Assembly: GCF_023053635.1 (NCBI RefSeq)
Contig: NC_086184.1
Span: 13,996,379 to 14,060,378, forward strand
Reading direction: 5' to 3'
Source of the DNA: Elgaria multicarinata webbii
Lineage: Eukaryota; Chordata; Lepidosauria; Squamata; Anguidae
DNA length: 64,000 bases
Part shown: positions 24,052-33,331 of the stretch, in pieces
Layout: each line of letters opens with the position of its first letter
Position numbering within the stretch: position 1 is the first letter of the stretch
The notes under the pieces: generated by a model
The model's input: the letters and a program-made list of their open reading frames with translations, nothing else
What the model was told of the DNA's origin: nothing
The model's database searches: none
Program-made: the position numbers and the translations under genes

Positions 24052-24412
24052 TAACACTCTAGATACTTGTGGTTTAACACAAAAGTTTGCTAGTAAACTA
24101 AAACAAGAAAATTACAACTAAAGGTATTTAGTCAATAAAGATGAGTGATACAAAGGCATTAAAAGGAAATAAGAGTGGCAAAAATGTAAGTTCTTTTACC
24201 CTAAGCTGCTTCTTTCTGCTCTTTCCATATGCTCTGTCTTTCTCTGGTCCCGGTCTGGCTTTGGTCTATCTAAAGTTCTCACTTTGAGGAGATAAACCTT
24301 AACTGGAGAAATGAAATTACTCCTCTCAGGGATAACCCCCTCCCAACAGAAAAAGTCAAGGCCTCTAAACCTGACTTTATTACCTTGCCTCTGCAGGCCT
24401 CAAACCTTCACA
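24052..24412 (-). mobile_element. LTR-like repeat, second copy
   Basis: Minus-strand copy of the repeat starting at 17953, beginning at the same TGTGAAGGTTTGAGGCC. It lacks the LINE tail found in the first copy. Its far end is cut off at the foldback MITE. Confidence 0.5.
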
Positions 24413-24544
24413 GGCAGTTTCCAGAGGTGGTTAGGTTGCAGATATCAACTTATCAGTGCTGACCTATGAGGTAAGGAAACTTCCTTAGCTGGTGTTCCTG
24501 TCTTTTCCATGGGTCAGGTCACCAGTTCACAACTTTTAGGGAAG

Positions 24545-24705
24545 TCCCATAACTCAGTGGCAGCGCATATGTTCTGCACGTAGAAGGTCCAGGCTCCATT
24601 GCCTTCCATCCCCATGTAAGAGAATCAGGTATCAGGTGTTGGAAACCCAGGACTAGGTATGCTAATCTTCTGACCTGACAAGGTAGCTTCCTGTGCCATA
24701 TCCTG
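24545..24705 (+). repeat. tRNA-derived SINE
   Basis: CCATAACTCAGTGGCAGCGC (A box) and AAGGTCCAGGCTCCATTGCC (B-box region), then the SINE body ending near TGACAAGGTAGCTTCCTGTG. Plus-strand copy of the family at 4286-4490. Confidence 0.65.
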
Positions 24706-24709
24706 GCAG

Positions 24710-27085
24710 CCTCTTAATCGTAGGCCTAAAACTGTGTTAAGTTTTATTCAACATAGTTCTTTTATGTACCTCTGTGAAGACTCTGTCTATCATGGTGAAC
24801 ACATTTACAACTTTTTAAATTAACTGATTATTATCATACACTTGTCCTCTGCAATATTTTTTCAGTTCTAATATTTGAAGTAGCTAATCTACCTAAGTTT
24901 TAGTGTTTGAAATACCTAATCATTCATCACGATTTCCCTTGTATAATAAAAGAACACACACTGAATGTAAGATTGCTGTTTAAATAAGAAAGGAGCTAGC
25001 GAAGAATGAGAATTCAAAAGAGGAATAGGCACAGATTTTTCTCCTCTGGAGAGACAAAGTGAGAAAATGCACAATAAATTGCGTTTTCTGGGCATGGGAA
25101 AGTCAACTGATCAAAAAGAACATTGTTGAAAATGAAACGGTGTTGAATATTCCTTCCAAGCTTGCAAATTTGAAACCTGATTTTTGACACTGTGACAATG
25201 TCAAGTGTTTAAATTTTAAAGATGAATCATGAAAGGCCTCAATACTAATGAGGTGCATAAAATAGGTAACACGATATCGTAGTCTTTGATTGCTGGTGAT
25301 GTAGGCTAGCTTTCTAGTTACACAGAACCTTTTAGAGTCTGCCTGCCAGCCAAATAATTCTATATTACTCCACACTCATATGCCCTTTCGTTGTCAGGAG
25401 AAAGAAGCCAAATGGAACTGGTCATTTTCAATTACATAAGGGCAACCCACTATCCAAATAGCTCCACCCACTTTCCCCCACCACTCAGCTGATCGCTGTT
25501 CCCCTGCTGCCAATAGCGACCAAGATCAGAATCGCAGGCATAATGGCAAGTATCGACTTAAACTCCCCCCTCTCCTGATCTCAGAGGGCAGATAGGGGAG
25601 TATTTGCATGCCAAGGTGTGGTTTGTTTATATGTTTTAATCAAGATTGTTTTTATCTATTTCTCACATCCTAGTGGGGCTGAATCAAAGACCTTTTCTAC
25701 ATGAGGCATTATTGTGCACTTATTCCGTATTCACACTTGTTTATGGGTTGTTTAGATGATGTCATGGCCCTCCACTTTCACTTCTGTTTTTAAAGAGCAC
25801 TTCCAACAAGCTTTTTTAGAGTGATGAAAATACGGTATTTTTTTTGAAAGCAAAAGAAAATGCTCTTTTTCACTAGTGTATTTGCTCTATTCTGCTGTAC
25901 CACAGTGCCACCTGGAGGTTATGTAGTATATACACAAAGCAGGCAAGAGCAGAGGGAATGTTAAGGAGTTGCTGGGGAATTCTAGAAAGACAAATATCTA
26001 GAAATCAGACGATTTCTGCAGAAGTCTCAGATACCAGGGACAAAATATATGGAACTGAAACTTAGACATTGCCCTGTTAATGGATTGGGATGAACTGAAA
26101 TTGCTTTATTGCTAGATATTGGCTAAAATACGGAAGCAGTCTAGACTAGGCTTAAATGGATACATTTTTCCATATCCCAATTGCTGTTAAGTTTAATTGT
26201 TAAAATTATTTTTCCCTAGAAATATCAACACTATAACTGTTAAAACACAGCTTCGCACAAACTTTCATGAAGTAAATTCTAAATTGGTTATTGGTTTAAC
26301 CTTAATCGGATGCCTTGATTTTCATCTCACACCTAATTGCCTTCTCACACTAACACAGTCCAGTAAATTGGCTGGGTCAGTAGGTAAATTGCAGAGATTA
26401 AAACTGCAGTCCTATACACACTAACCTGGGAGTGAGACTCAATGAATTCAATAGGACTTACTTCTCAGATGACATGTAAAGGATTGTGCTGTACAGGGCT
26501 CTTTTTAGTGGAGGCAGTCAGGAAATAGACTTCCTCTTAGCTGCAGAGGTGAGGACCACAGAAGGGGTTAAGTTAGCTGCTTTACTCACCTCCCATTCCT
26601 TCTCTAGGTGCAACCCATCACAACGTGTTATGAAAAATTAGAAGCAGCCTGCAGTTTTTAGATAAAATGCAGCCACTGTTTGACAGCTTTTCTGAACTGC
26701 AAGATGGAACATGGTGCAGCCATTTGCTTACATTACAGCTTTCCAATAATTGCCGTACTAATAACAATCAGCACCCATACAGCCCTCATTTCAGAGCAAA
26801 TGTGTGACCCATCAGATGCAGCCCACCAGCCATGCCTGACATCCAGCCGAGGGGGTCCGTAAACCTCCTGTTCGTGTTGTCTAGCGGTGGAAAAGCAAGG
26901 GAGTTGCCACACGACTGGCAGGCCACAGCAGATAGCTGGCAGGCAGGTGGAATTCCATTTGGTAGGTCACACATTGTGCTGTTCTGGCTTATCCTGTCTC
27001 AGTAATCCTTACAAGAATCCTGTAAGGCAGGACAATGTTATTTTCCTCATATTGCAAATGGCTGGGACAGGCCAAGACAGAGATA
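24710..27085. other. Intergenic sequence without a recognised gene
   Basis: AT-rich sequence. I see no gene and no clear mobile element apart from a short GAATTCAATAGGACTTACTT fragment near 26,440. Confidence 0.5.
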
Positions 27086-27089
27086 ACAG

Positions 27090-27445
27090 TGATGGGATTC
27101 ATATGATCACCGGAGCCCACTATGGCTTATTTAAGCCACGGTGGGTTGCAGCACATGACAGCAGCCATTTTGAATATTCCACCCCTAGCCAGGGAATTCC
27201 CATGGTTTTCCATATCATCCAAACCCAGATAGATAGTTGGAAAAAAGAAACAACCTTCCAATAACCCTACAGGCCGTAGGTTATTCGAGAGTTGTTCCTC
27301 CTGCAACAGATGACAGAACAACCCATTGCGACCACCACCAGTTGAATATTCAAAATGGCTGTAGCACAACCGCAACCCCCTGTGGCTGGCCTAAGCCATG
27401 GTGGACTGCAGTGATTGTGCATACCGACCTAGTAACCCGCCTAAG
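27090..27445. mobile_element. Foldback MITE (GGCTTATTTAAGCCA type)
   Basis: CACTATGGCTTATTTAAGCC near the start and CTAAGCCATGGTGGACTGCA near the end are inverted relatives. Internal CATTTTGAATATTC and GAATATTCAAAATGG are also inverted. Related to 5225-5675. Confidence 0.6.
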
Positions 27446-27546
27446 GCTGCAATCCACACAGTTACCTGGGGCTGGGATTAAGTTCCATTGAACTCAATGG
27501 AGCTTAGTTCGAAGTAGAAATATATGGGGTTGTTCTGGCAGGCAAC

Positions 27547-27676
27547 CTAATTAGAACACATAGGTCTCTTGTAAGCCAGAGAGAAGAATGTGTCTCCAAT
27601 TTTGCTAATATAAGGACTACTGCGACATTTTTCTCCTGCTCTCTGCCTTACAAGGGACTTGTGTGTCCTAATTAGC
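27547..27676. mobile_element. Short foldback MITE
   Basis: CTAATTAGAACACATAGGTC and TCTTGTAAGCCAGAGAGAAG at the left end are mirrored at the right by CTCTCTGCCTTACAAGGGAC and TTGTGTGTCCTAATTAG. Inverted arms are about 50 bp with a short centre. Confidence 0.7.
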
Positions 27677-27971
27677 ATGAGAGGCAAACCTGACATTTAT
27701 AGTTTAGAAGAGACAATTGCCATTGCTTCTTCGTCCAAGTAGCTGTTCGTGCAACCTAAATCTATTTGCATCTAGCATGACTTAACACAGCTTTCACCGA
27801 TGTGGTGCACTCCAAATGTGTTGGACTACAAAACCGAGCATCCCCAGAGGATCAGCGTTATAGTCAACACATCTAGAGGGCTTCAGTTTGGGGGAAGGCT
27901 GATTTAACTTAATTTAAATTGTATTCCTAAACACACTTACTAGGGAGTAAGCCCCATTGAAAACGGTGGGA

Positions 27972-27972
<1 letters not shown>

Positions 27973-28014
<42 letters not shown>

Positions 28015-28912
28015 TGTATTCCGCCTTTTGCCCAATGCTGGGCTTCAAGGCGGCCTTACGAAGTTTAAAACATACATGGGGGGACGACACAAAACCATAA
28101 ACGTTTAAAATACGCAACAAACTAATAAGACATTAACATAGATGGAGGGCCAGATTATTCTCCAAAGGTCTGCTGGAACAAAAAAGTTTTAGCCTGCTTA
28201 CGAAAGCCCATCAAGGAGGGAGCCAGCCTAGCTTCCCCGGGAAGAGAGTTCCAAAGCACTGGAGCAGCCACCGAGAAGGCCCTCTCCCATGTTCCCACTA
28301 AGCACTCCTGTGAAGATGGTGGTACTGAAAGAAGGGCTTCTCCAGAAGATCTCAAAGCACAGGCAGGCTCATAAGGGAGAATACGGTCTTTCAAATAAGC
28401 TGGACCTGAGCCATATAGGGCTTTATAGGTCATAACCAGCACTTTGAATTGTGCCTGGAAACAGACCGGAAGCCAGTGGAGCTGTTTTAACAGGGGAGTT
28501 GTGTGCTCCCTGTAACCAGCCCCAGTCAACAATCTGGCTGCAGCTCTTTGAACCAGCTGGAGTTTCCAAACACTCTTCAAAGGCAGCCCCACGTAGAGCA
28601 CGTTACAGTAATCCAATCGGGATGTAACTAAGGCATGTGTCACCGTGGACAGGTCCGACATCTCTAGGAACGGGCGCAGCTGGCACACTAGCTTTAACTG
28701 TGCAAATGCACTCCTGGCCACTGCCAAAACCTGGGCATCCAGGCTCAGGGCTGAATCCAGAAGTACACCCAAGCTACGGACCTGTGTCTTCAGGGGGAGT
28801 GTAACCCCATCCAGCACAAGCTGAATTCCTATTCCGTGATCTGCCTTACGACTGACCAGGAGTACCTCTGTCTTATCTGGATTAAGCTTCAATTTGTTCG
28901 CCCTCATTACTT
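27973..28912 (-). mobile_element. L2-type LINE, 3' part with reverse transcriptase C-terminus
   Basis: About 250 codons are open on the minus strand (28907-28155): KLKLNPDKTEVLLVSR, SRLDYCNVLYVGLP, LKQLHWLPV and AAPVLWNSLPGEARL. These are the thumb and C-terminal signature of L2/CR1-superfamily ORF2. The 3' UTR and an (AAT)n tail occupy 27,973-28,154. The frame is open, so the copy is fairly young, but it is 5' truncated and cannot be autonomous. Confidence 0.9.
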
Positions 28913-28939
28913 CTGATTAAACATGCACTGGATTAAGAA

Positions 28940-29140
28940 TAGAAGCCCTTTGGTCTGCTGGATCAGACCAAAGGGCTATTTAATCAATCATCCTGCTTCT
29001 CAAAGTGGCCAACCACAGGGAAGCCCCCAAGCAGGACATGAGGACAATTGGACTCTTCTACTGGTTGTTCCTAGCGACTAGCAGAGCACGCTGCCTCTGA
29101 TCCTGGAGGTGGCACATAGACATCAAGGCTAACAGCTCTT
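28940..29140 (+). repeat. SINE-like interspersed repeat
   Basis: CTGCTGGATCAGACCAAAGG, CCCCCAAGCAGGACATGAGG and CTGATCCTGGAGGTGGCACA. Same family as 49,462-49,645. Confidence 0.65.
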
Positions 29141-29149
29141 GATTGTGCT

Positions 29150-29390
29150 ACATGTTCGCACAACATGCTAAACCACACTCCGAGTGTGGCTTGTTGTTGA
29201 ACCATGGCTTGTTGTTAAACTATGGATTATCGTGTTGTCTGAACACAGTGCATTTTCTGCAGGGTTATCAACCATGCAGGATGACTTATTTTTCTTGATT
29301 AAGCCACCTTGAGAACCCATGGTTTGTTATTGGGTCGTTCAGAGTGGTTAACAATCCATGCATGATCTTCGCCTTGCTGTTCTCTCACCC
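29150..29390. mobile_element. Foldback MITE with AACCATGGTTTGTT motifs
   Basis: TTGTTGAACCATGGCTTGTT, TTAAACTATGGATTATCGTG and GAACCCATGGTTTGTTATTG. Related to 5225-5675. Confidence 0.5.
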
Positions 29391-29394
29391 TGCG

Positions 29395-29530
29395 CTTTCT
29401 AGTAAATGGGCTTTTTGGCCCATCTAGCAATGCTGCTTCAGAGAGGGAGGGAAGTTGAAGGCTGGCAAAGCCTCAAGATAGCTCGTATCCTAGCCTCTCT
29501 ACTCTTCTCCCCTCCCCATGAAATACCCTC
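29395..29530 (+). repeat. Left half of an interspersed repeat split by the Polinton
   Basis: GGGCTTTTTGGCCCATCTAG and TATCCTAGCCTCTCTACTC match the family at 6780-7140. The text resumes after the element at 44,861 with TTTTCCCCATCTCTG. Confidence 0.55.
29525..29530 (+). repeat. 6-bp target site duplication, left
   Basis: ACCCTC directly before the left TIR, identical to 44855-44860. Six base pairs is the length typical of Polinton integration. Confidence 0.95.
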
Positions 29531-29582
29531 AGTAGTATATGGCCCTACTTCCTGTCAAATTTATGCAAATGAGCCATGTGGC

Positions 29583-29610
29583 TTTGTTTTGGTCACGTGA
29601 CCAAAACAAA
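29583..29610. promoter_or_regulatory. 28-bp perfect palindrome centred on an E-box
   Basis: TTTTGGTCACGTGACCAAAA with four more paired bases on each side; the centre is CACGTG. It lies about 50 bp from the element terminus and recurs in the right TIR. It may be a transcription-factor site or part of the terminal replication or transposition signal. Confidence 0.7.
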
Positions 29611-29845
29611 CACCACGTGACCGGAAGTGACGTCACTAGCTGTCAAAACAAGCAGCACGTGACCGGAAGTGACATCACCAGCTGTCAATACAAACAGCAC
29701 GTGACCGGAACTGACGACACTAGCTGTCAAAACAAAACAGCACATGACCGGAACTGACGTCATCAGCTGTCATAACAAAACACCATGTGCCCAGAAATGC
29801 CGGCACTACCTGTCAAAAGAAAGGCCACGTGGCCGGAAGTGACTT
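29611..29845 (+). repeat. Six 42-43-bp tandem repeats with E-box, ETS and CRE-like motifs (left TIR)
   Basis: CACGTG or a close variant starts at 29614, 29656, 29698, 29741, 29784 and 29826. Units read roughly CACGTGACCGGAAGTGACGT, then CACTAGCTGTCAAAACAAAC. The first unit joins CACGTG (USF/MYC/MITF class), CCGGAAGT (ETS class) and TGACGTCA (CREB/ATF class) in 27 bp; later units are degenerate. The position upstream of the left accessory gene suggests an enhancer or promoter. Confidence 0.85.
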
Positions 29846-30070
29846 TTTTCTGCGGCGACCGGAAATGATGCTTTTTGCAGGCGACCGGTGGAACATGTCC
29901 AGGCATGTCTCCCCACAGCCTCTCAGCGGTTGGCTAAGGAATATCACATGGCCTGCCCCGCAACCAATAGGAAGAGTTTTCAGAACCCCTAAAGGATTCA
30001 CCAGGGTGTGCAGTGCTTTTCAGACTTTCAACCCGTCGGGAACAGTTGCTGATTTTAAGCAGGAGACAAC

Positions 30071-30853
30071 ATGGAAACCCCCAGCACCCCGATGCGGCCT
30101 AACCCCAGAAAGATGGGCATAATGCGATCTTCATCCTATCCTCAGGTTGGCATGAAACTTACACCAGATTCTCAGAATGTTATAAAAAATAGTTATGCCG
30201 CAACTGAGAGCACGCCAGGACCTGGGGGGTTTTCTTTCCCACCGGCACCCTTGAAAATTCAACCCAGACAGAAGGGAATTGTTCGTTCTTTCTCATATCC
30301 ACCAGCAGACAGAAACATTACACCATGGTCTCAGAATATTATCAATAATAGTTCTGCTGCAACAATGACTATACCCTTATCCGTTGGACCTTCTGGATTT
30401 TCTTATCCACTGGCACCCTTGAATCTTCAGCCTAGAAATATGAATACTGACCAGATGATACCGGTAACTGAGAGCTTACCATTAGCTGGACACCCTTCAG
30501 GAGAGGTTTCTTTTCTTGAAACTGCATCATGGGATGACGGCCAAATGGATTATACCGAACAAGGTCCTGAAACAGAGGCTATGGATACTTCAGAGAGCCC
30601 TGAGGGGTTCACCAACATCGTCGAGGATGTGGATGGGGGTGTACTTAGGAAACTGTCTAATCGACCTATTGAGAAAATGGAGAGGGCCTACCCAAACTTG
30701 TCCTGGACACCTTACCGATCACTGAAAGAGGAGGACCGGGAAAAGCTGAACAGGAGTAGCCTCCCGGTAAGATATTTCTTAATGTCTTGTGTGTTGGTAA
30801 TTGCCCAGAAGAGGTACCAATTAATTAATGGTTTTCGCTTTTTCACAGGTTGA
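30071..30853 (+). CDS. Polinton left-end accessory protein, unknown function
   Basis: The ATG at 30071 lies 31 bases before the TIR ends, so its first ten residues (METPSTPMRP) are shared with the right-end gene. The protein has two tandem copies of a roughly 55-residue repeat: about residues 12-65, with MGIMRSSSYP and SFPPAPLKIQP, and 66-121, with KGIVRSFSYP and SYPLAPLNLQP. An acidic stretch (ETEAMDTSESPE) and KMERAYPNLSWTPYRSLKEE follow. It is Ser/Pro-rich and probably largely disordered. A GTAAG signal near the frame end with a pyrimidine-CACAG about 80 bases on suggests a short intron before the AATAAA at 30965. I recognise no family. Its terminal position, as with adenovirus early genes, suggests an early regulatory role; that is inference. 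Confidence 0.7.
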   Translation: METPSTPMRPNPRKMGIMRSSSYPQVGMKLTPDSQNVIKNSYAATESTPGPGGFSFPPAPLKIQPRQKGIVRSFSYPPADRNITPWSQNIINNSSAATMTIPLSVGPSGFSYPLAPLNLQPRNMNTDQMIPVTESLPLAGHPSGEVSFLETASWDDGQMDYTEQGPETEAMDTSESPEGFTNIVEDVDGGVLRKLSNRPIEKMERAYPNLSWTPYRSLKEEDREKLNRSSLPVRYFLMSCVLVIAQKRYQLINGFRFFTG

Positions 30854-30964
30854 TACGCTGACTGACAGTTTTAAGAATCTGCAAATCGAGAGTTCCCGGA
30901 ATGTAAACATTTCCTGTGTTTCATGCGTTTGCCCCTTTCCTGAGTGATAAGATTTACTGTTGGC

Positions 30965-30970
30965 AATAAA
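30965..30970 (+). terminator. Polyadenylation signal of the left accessory gene
   Basis: AATAAA followed by a GT-rich stretch (GTGTGTGTCC), about 50 bases before the integrase ATG. Confidence 0.6.
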
Positions 30971-31017
30971 AAATTGTGCTTTTTACGTGTGTGTCCATAT
31001 CTTACTGAACAAGCAAC

Positions 31018-32109
31018 ATGGCAGAGCATGAAGAAATTCTAAAGAGTATATATTATACACCTGGAGAGGTGGGGAGCTTTGGAGGTGTGGCTCCTCTATT
31101 TCAAGAGGCCAAAAAGCAGTGTGAAAAGCTGACTAAAAAACAGGTTATCTCATGGCTTTCAGACCAGGATGCTTACACGCTGCATAGGCCTGGCAGAGTC
31201 CATTTTAAAAGAAACAAAACGATCGTGTCTGGTGTGGATGCACAGTGGCAGGCTGACTTAGTGGATATGCGACAGTTTTCTAAATACAACAGGGGCTACA
31301 AGTACATTTTAACAGTGATTGACATTTTGTCTAAATATGCTTGGGCTGTGGCTTTAAAAACTAAGACCGGTAAAGAAGTGTCCAGGGCCTTTAATGACCT
31401 TTTCAGTCAAGATGACAGAAAGCCAGGCAAACTGCAAACAGACAGAGGGAAAGAGTTTCTAAATCATTCAGTAAGCAAGGTGTTAAAAGAACATGGTGTT
31501 CACCACTTTGTCACCAATAATGATGTCAAAGCGGCCGTGGTGGAGCGGTTTAATAGAACTTTCAAAACAAAAATGTGGAGGTATTTTACAGCGAATAATA
31601 CCTTCAACTACATCAATGTGTTGCCACGCCTCCTAAAAAGTTATAACCACAGCTTTCACAGAACCATCAGGGCGCGACCTGTGGATGTTAATCAGGCTAA
31701 CTCACTTGCAGTTTGGAAAACTGTCTATGGAGACAATTTTAACAGAAAAGCAGAGACCCCTTTGTTAAAAAAAGGGGATCACGTCCGGATTTCTAAATGC
31801 AAGGGAGTCTTTGCTAAGGGGTATGAACAGAATTTTACCACAGAGTTATTTATAGTGGATGAAGTCATCGAAAAAGCAAAGAGACCTGTATACCTGTTAA
31901 AAGATTATGAAGGAGATGCGGTGGTGGGAACCTTCTATCCTGAAGAATTACAGAAAGTGAATGCCAAGGCGGATAGGACATACAGGATTGAAGAAATCTT
32001 AGCAACAAAAGGAAGGGGCAGAAGTAAGTGTCACCTAGTTAAATGGTTAGGTTGGCCTAGCAAGTTCAACAGTTGGGTGAACGCTTCTGATCTTCGTGAA
32101 CCTGTATAG
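31018..32109 (+). CDS. Polinton retroviral-type integrase with chromodomain
   Basis: 363 residues. It would insert the linear element DNA into the host chromosome, cutting and joining the TIR ends and leaving the 6-bp duplication seen here. The catalytic core has D80 in WQADLVDM, D142 in QTDRGKEF and E176 in VVERFNRT, the retroviral/Ty3 integrase triad. An N-terminal helical region precedes it. An SH3-like segment (KKGDHVRISKCKGVF) and a C-terminal chromodomain at about 322-361 (YRIEEILATKGRGRSKCHLV, WLGWPSKFNSWV) follow; chromodomains can bind methylated histones and steer integration. It is the first gene of the plus-strand core block and starts shortly after the previous gene's poly(A) signal. 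The frame is fully open and the length is typical of the family. Confidence 0.95.
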   Translation: MAEHEEILKSIYYTPGEVGSFGGVAPLFQEAKKQCEKLTKKQVISWLSDQDAYTLHRPGRVHFKRNKTIVSGVDAQWQADLVDMRQFSKYNRGYKYILTVIDILSKYAWAVALKTKTGKEVSRAFNDLFSQDDRKPGKLQTDRGKEFLNHSVSKVLKEHGVHHFVTNNDVKAAVVERFNRTFKTKMWRYFTANNTFNYINVLPRLLKSYNHSFHRTIRARPVDVNQANSLAVWKTVYGDNFNRKAETPLLKKGDHVRISKCKGVFAKGYEQNFTTELFIVDEVIEKAKRPVYLLKDYEGDAVVGTFYPEELQKVNAKADRTYRIEEILATKGRGRSKCHLVKWLGWPSKFNSWVNASDLREPV

Positions 32110-32126
32110 AAGTGTAGAGAAGAAGT

Positions 32127-32855
32127 ATGGGTGATCATGGGTTTTACGTTACCTTGCCCAGCAATGCCTGTGCTTCAGCTTTTCCAAACAACAAGAGTTC
32201 GGCATACACTATACAATTAGCAAGAGCTCTGGATCTTCCAGGATCGTGGGAAGTGGGGTTAGTTGAAATACAGTATCCACACAGCTGGGAGACTCTAACT
32301 ACCTTTGGACGATTTGAAATTTCTGACAAGGAACGTATGTATCGTTTAGTTCTGTGCAATGGTTATTATGCTGACATCCCGGAGGTGATTGAAAAGATGA
32401 ACAAACTTATACATGGTGGTCATAAAGTGACCCTACAGTACGACGCTGTGTCTAGAAAGGTTAGTCTACAGCCTGCAGGAAAATTTACCTTTCAATGTGA
32501 TGCAGAGTTGGCCCAAATATTAGGACTGAATCCTGACGTGGCTGTCAAAGAATTCCCTTTTTATGCAGACATTACCCGGGGTTTTAACACCTTATACGTG
32601 TACACAGACATTGTGGAGCACCAGATAGTAGGAGACTATTATGTACCGTTATTGCGTTGCGTACCCGTGCGTGGAAAGAACAATGAATGTGTAACCCTTG
32701 GTTATGACAAACCACACTACCTGCCTGTATGCCGGGATCACATTGACACTATCACCATTGAAATAAAGAACGATCAGAACAAAAACGTACCATTTCGTTT
32801 TGGTAAGGTGACGGTGAAGCTGCACTTTCGCCCCCGGAGAGCTTTTGTCTTTTAA
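32127..32855 (+). CDS. Polinton predicted minor capsid (penton-type) protein
   Basis: 242 residues. The opening with FYVTLPSNA and the segment DLPGSWEVGLVEIQYPHSWE are typical of the conserved structural protein encoded next to the integrase and major capsid gene in animal Polintons. Published profile work assigns Polinton minor capsid proteins a single jelly-roll fold like penton bases. I see many short beta-prone segments but cannot confirm the fold by eye. The start at 32127 lies 17 bases after the integrase stop, and the next gene starts two bases after its own stop, so the block is tightly packed. The product would act in virion assembly if one forms. Confidence 0.65.
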   Translation: MGDHGFYVTLPSNACASAFPNNKSSAYTIQLARALDLPGSWEVGLVEIQYPHSWETLTTFGRFEISDKERMYRLVLCNGYYADIPEVIEKMNKLIHGGHKVTLQYDAVSRKVSLQPAGKFTFQCDAELAQILGLNPDVAVKEFPFYADITRGFNTLYVYTDIVEHQIVGDYYVPLLRCVPVRGKNNECVTLGYDKPHYLPVCRDHIDTITIEIKNDQNKNVPFRFGKVTVKLHFRPRRAFVF

Positions 32856-32857
32856 AA

Positions 32858-33322
32858 ATGCCTATTTTGAAAAGCTATGGGGATCCAGCCGTTTATAGGA
32901 ATTATTATAAGGCACAGGCTGGATATGCACTGCCTGGATACCATGGTTCTCCGGTTATGTATGGCGCAGGACTTGGCGGGATTTTCAGGAGCCTATTCCG
33001 AAAAGCAATCCCCCTTTTGAGAAGAGGCCTAGATATCATTAAACCCCACGCAAAAACCGCTGCTCGTAATATTGCTAAAGATGTGGTAGGCCATGTTACA
33101 CAAGAGGTTTTGAACAGAATGAACACCCCACCTCCACAAGATGGGACAGGGTTGATGTACATTAAAAGGAGGCGGTCTCTAAAAAGAAAAGCCTCACAGG
33201 TGAGCCTGGTTGGTCCGCCCCAACCCATTAAAAGGAAAGCGCAGCGTGGAAAGAAACGCCAGAAACGACAAACTGCATCAAAGAGGCGGCGGTCTAGTTC
33301 AGCTAAAAGAGATATATTTTAA
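32858..33322 (+). CDS. Polinton small basic protein with adenain-type cleavage site (adenovirus core/pVI-like)
   Basis: 154 residues. The N-terminal 30 residues are Tyr/Gly-rich. MYGAG at 34-38 fits the adenovirus protease type II consensus (M/I/L)xGx-G. An amphipathic helix follows (GGIFRSLFRKAIPLLRRG). The C-terminal third is extremely basic (KRRRSLKRKAS, KRKAQRGKKRQKRQ, SKRRRSSSAKR), typical of DNA-condensing core proteins and nuclear targeting. The organisation resembles adenovirus precursors pVI and pX/mu, but I claim no clear sequence homology. It sits between the capsid genes and upstream of the protease gene, which fits a processed virion protein. Function is inferred. Confidence 0.65.
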   Translation: MPILKSYGDPAVYRNYYKAQAGYALPGYHGSPVMYGAGLGGIFRSLFRKAIPLLRRGLDIIKPHAKTAARNIAKDVVGHVTQEVLNRMNTPPPQDGTGLMYIKRRRSLKRKASQVSLVGPPQPIKRKAQRGKKRQKRQTASKRRRSSSAKRDIF

Positions 33323-33331
33323 GACATCGCC

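Larger units (their letters stand above)
29531..30102 (+). repeat. Polinton left terminal inverted repeat
   Basis: About 572 bp, roughly 99% identical to the reverse complement of 44283-44854. It runs 32 bases into the left accessory gene, to GGCCTA, so the TIR encodes the first ten residues of both terminal genes. It contains a 28-bp perfect palindrome centred on CACGTG and six 42-bp repeats. Confidence 0.95.

Noticed and set aside
29611-29845. CRISPR-like regularly spaced repeat
   Set aside because: Units are directly adjacent 42-bp tandem repeats without unique spacers, in a vertebrate genome.
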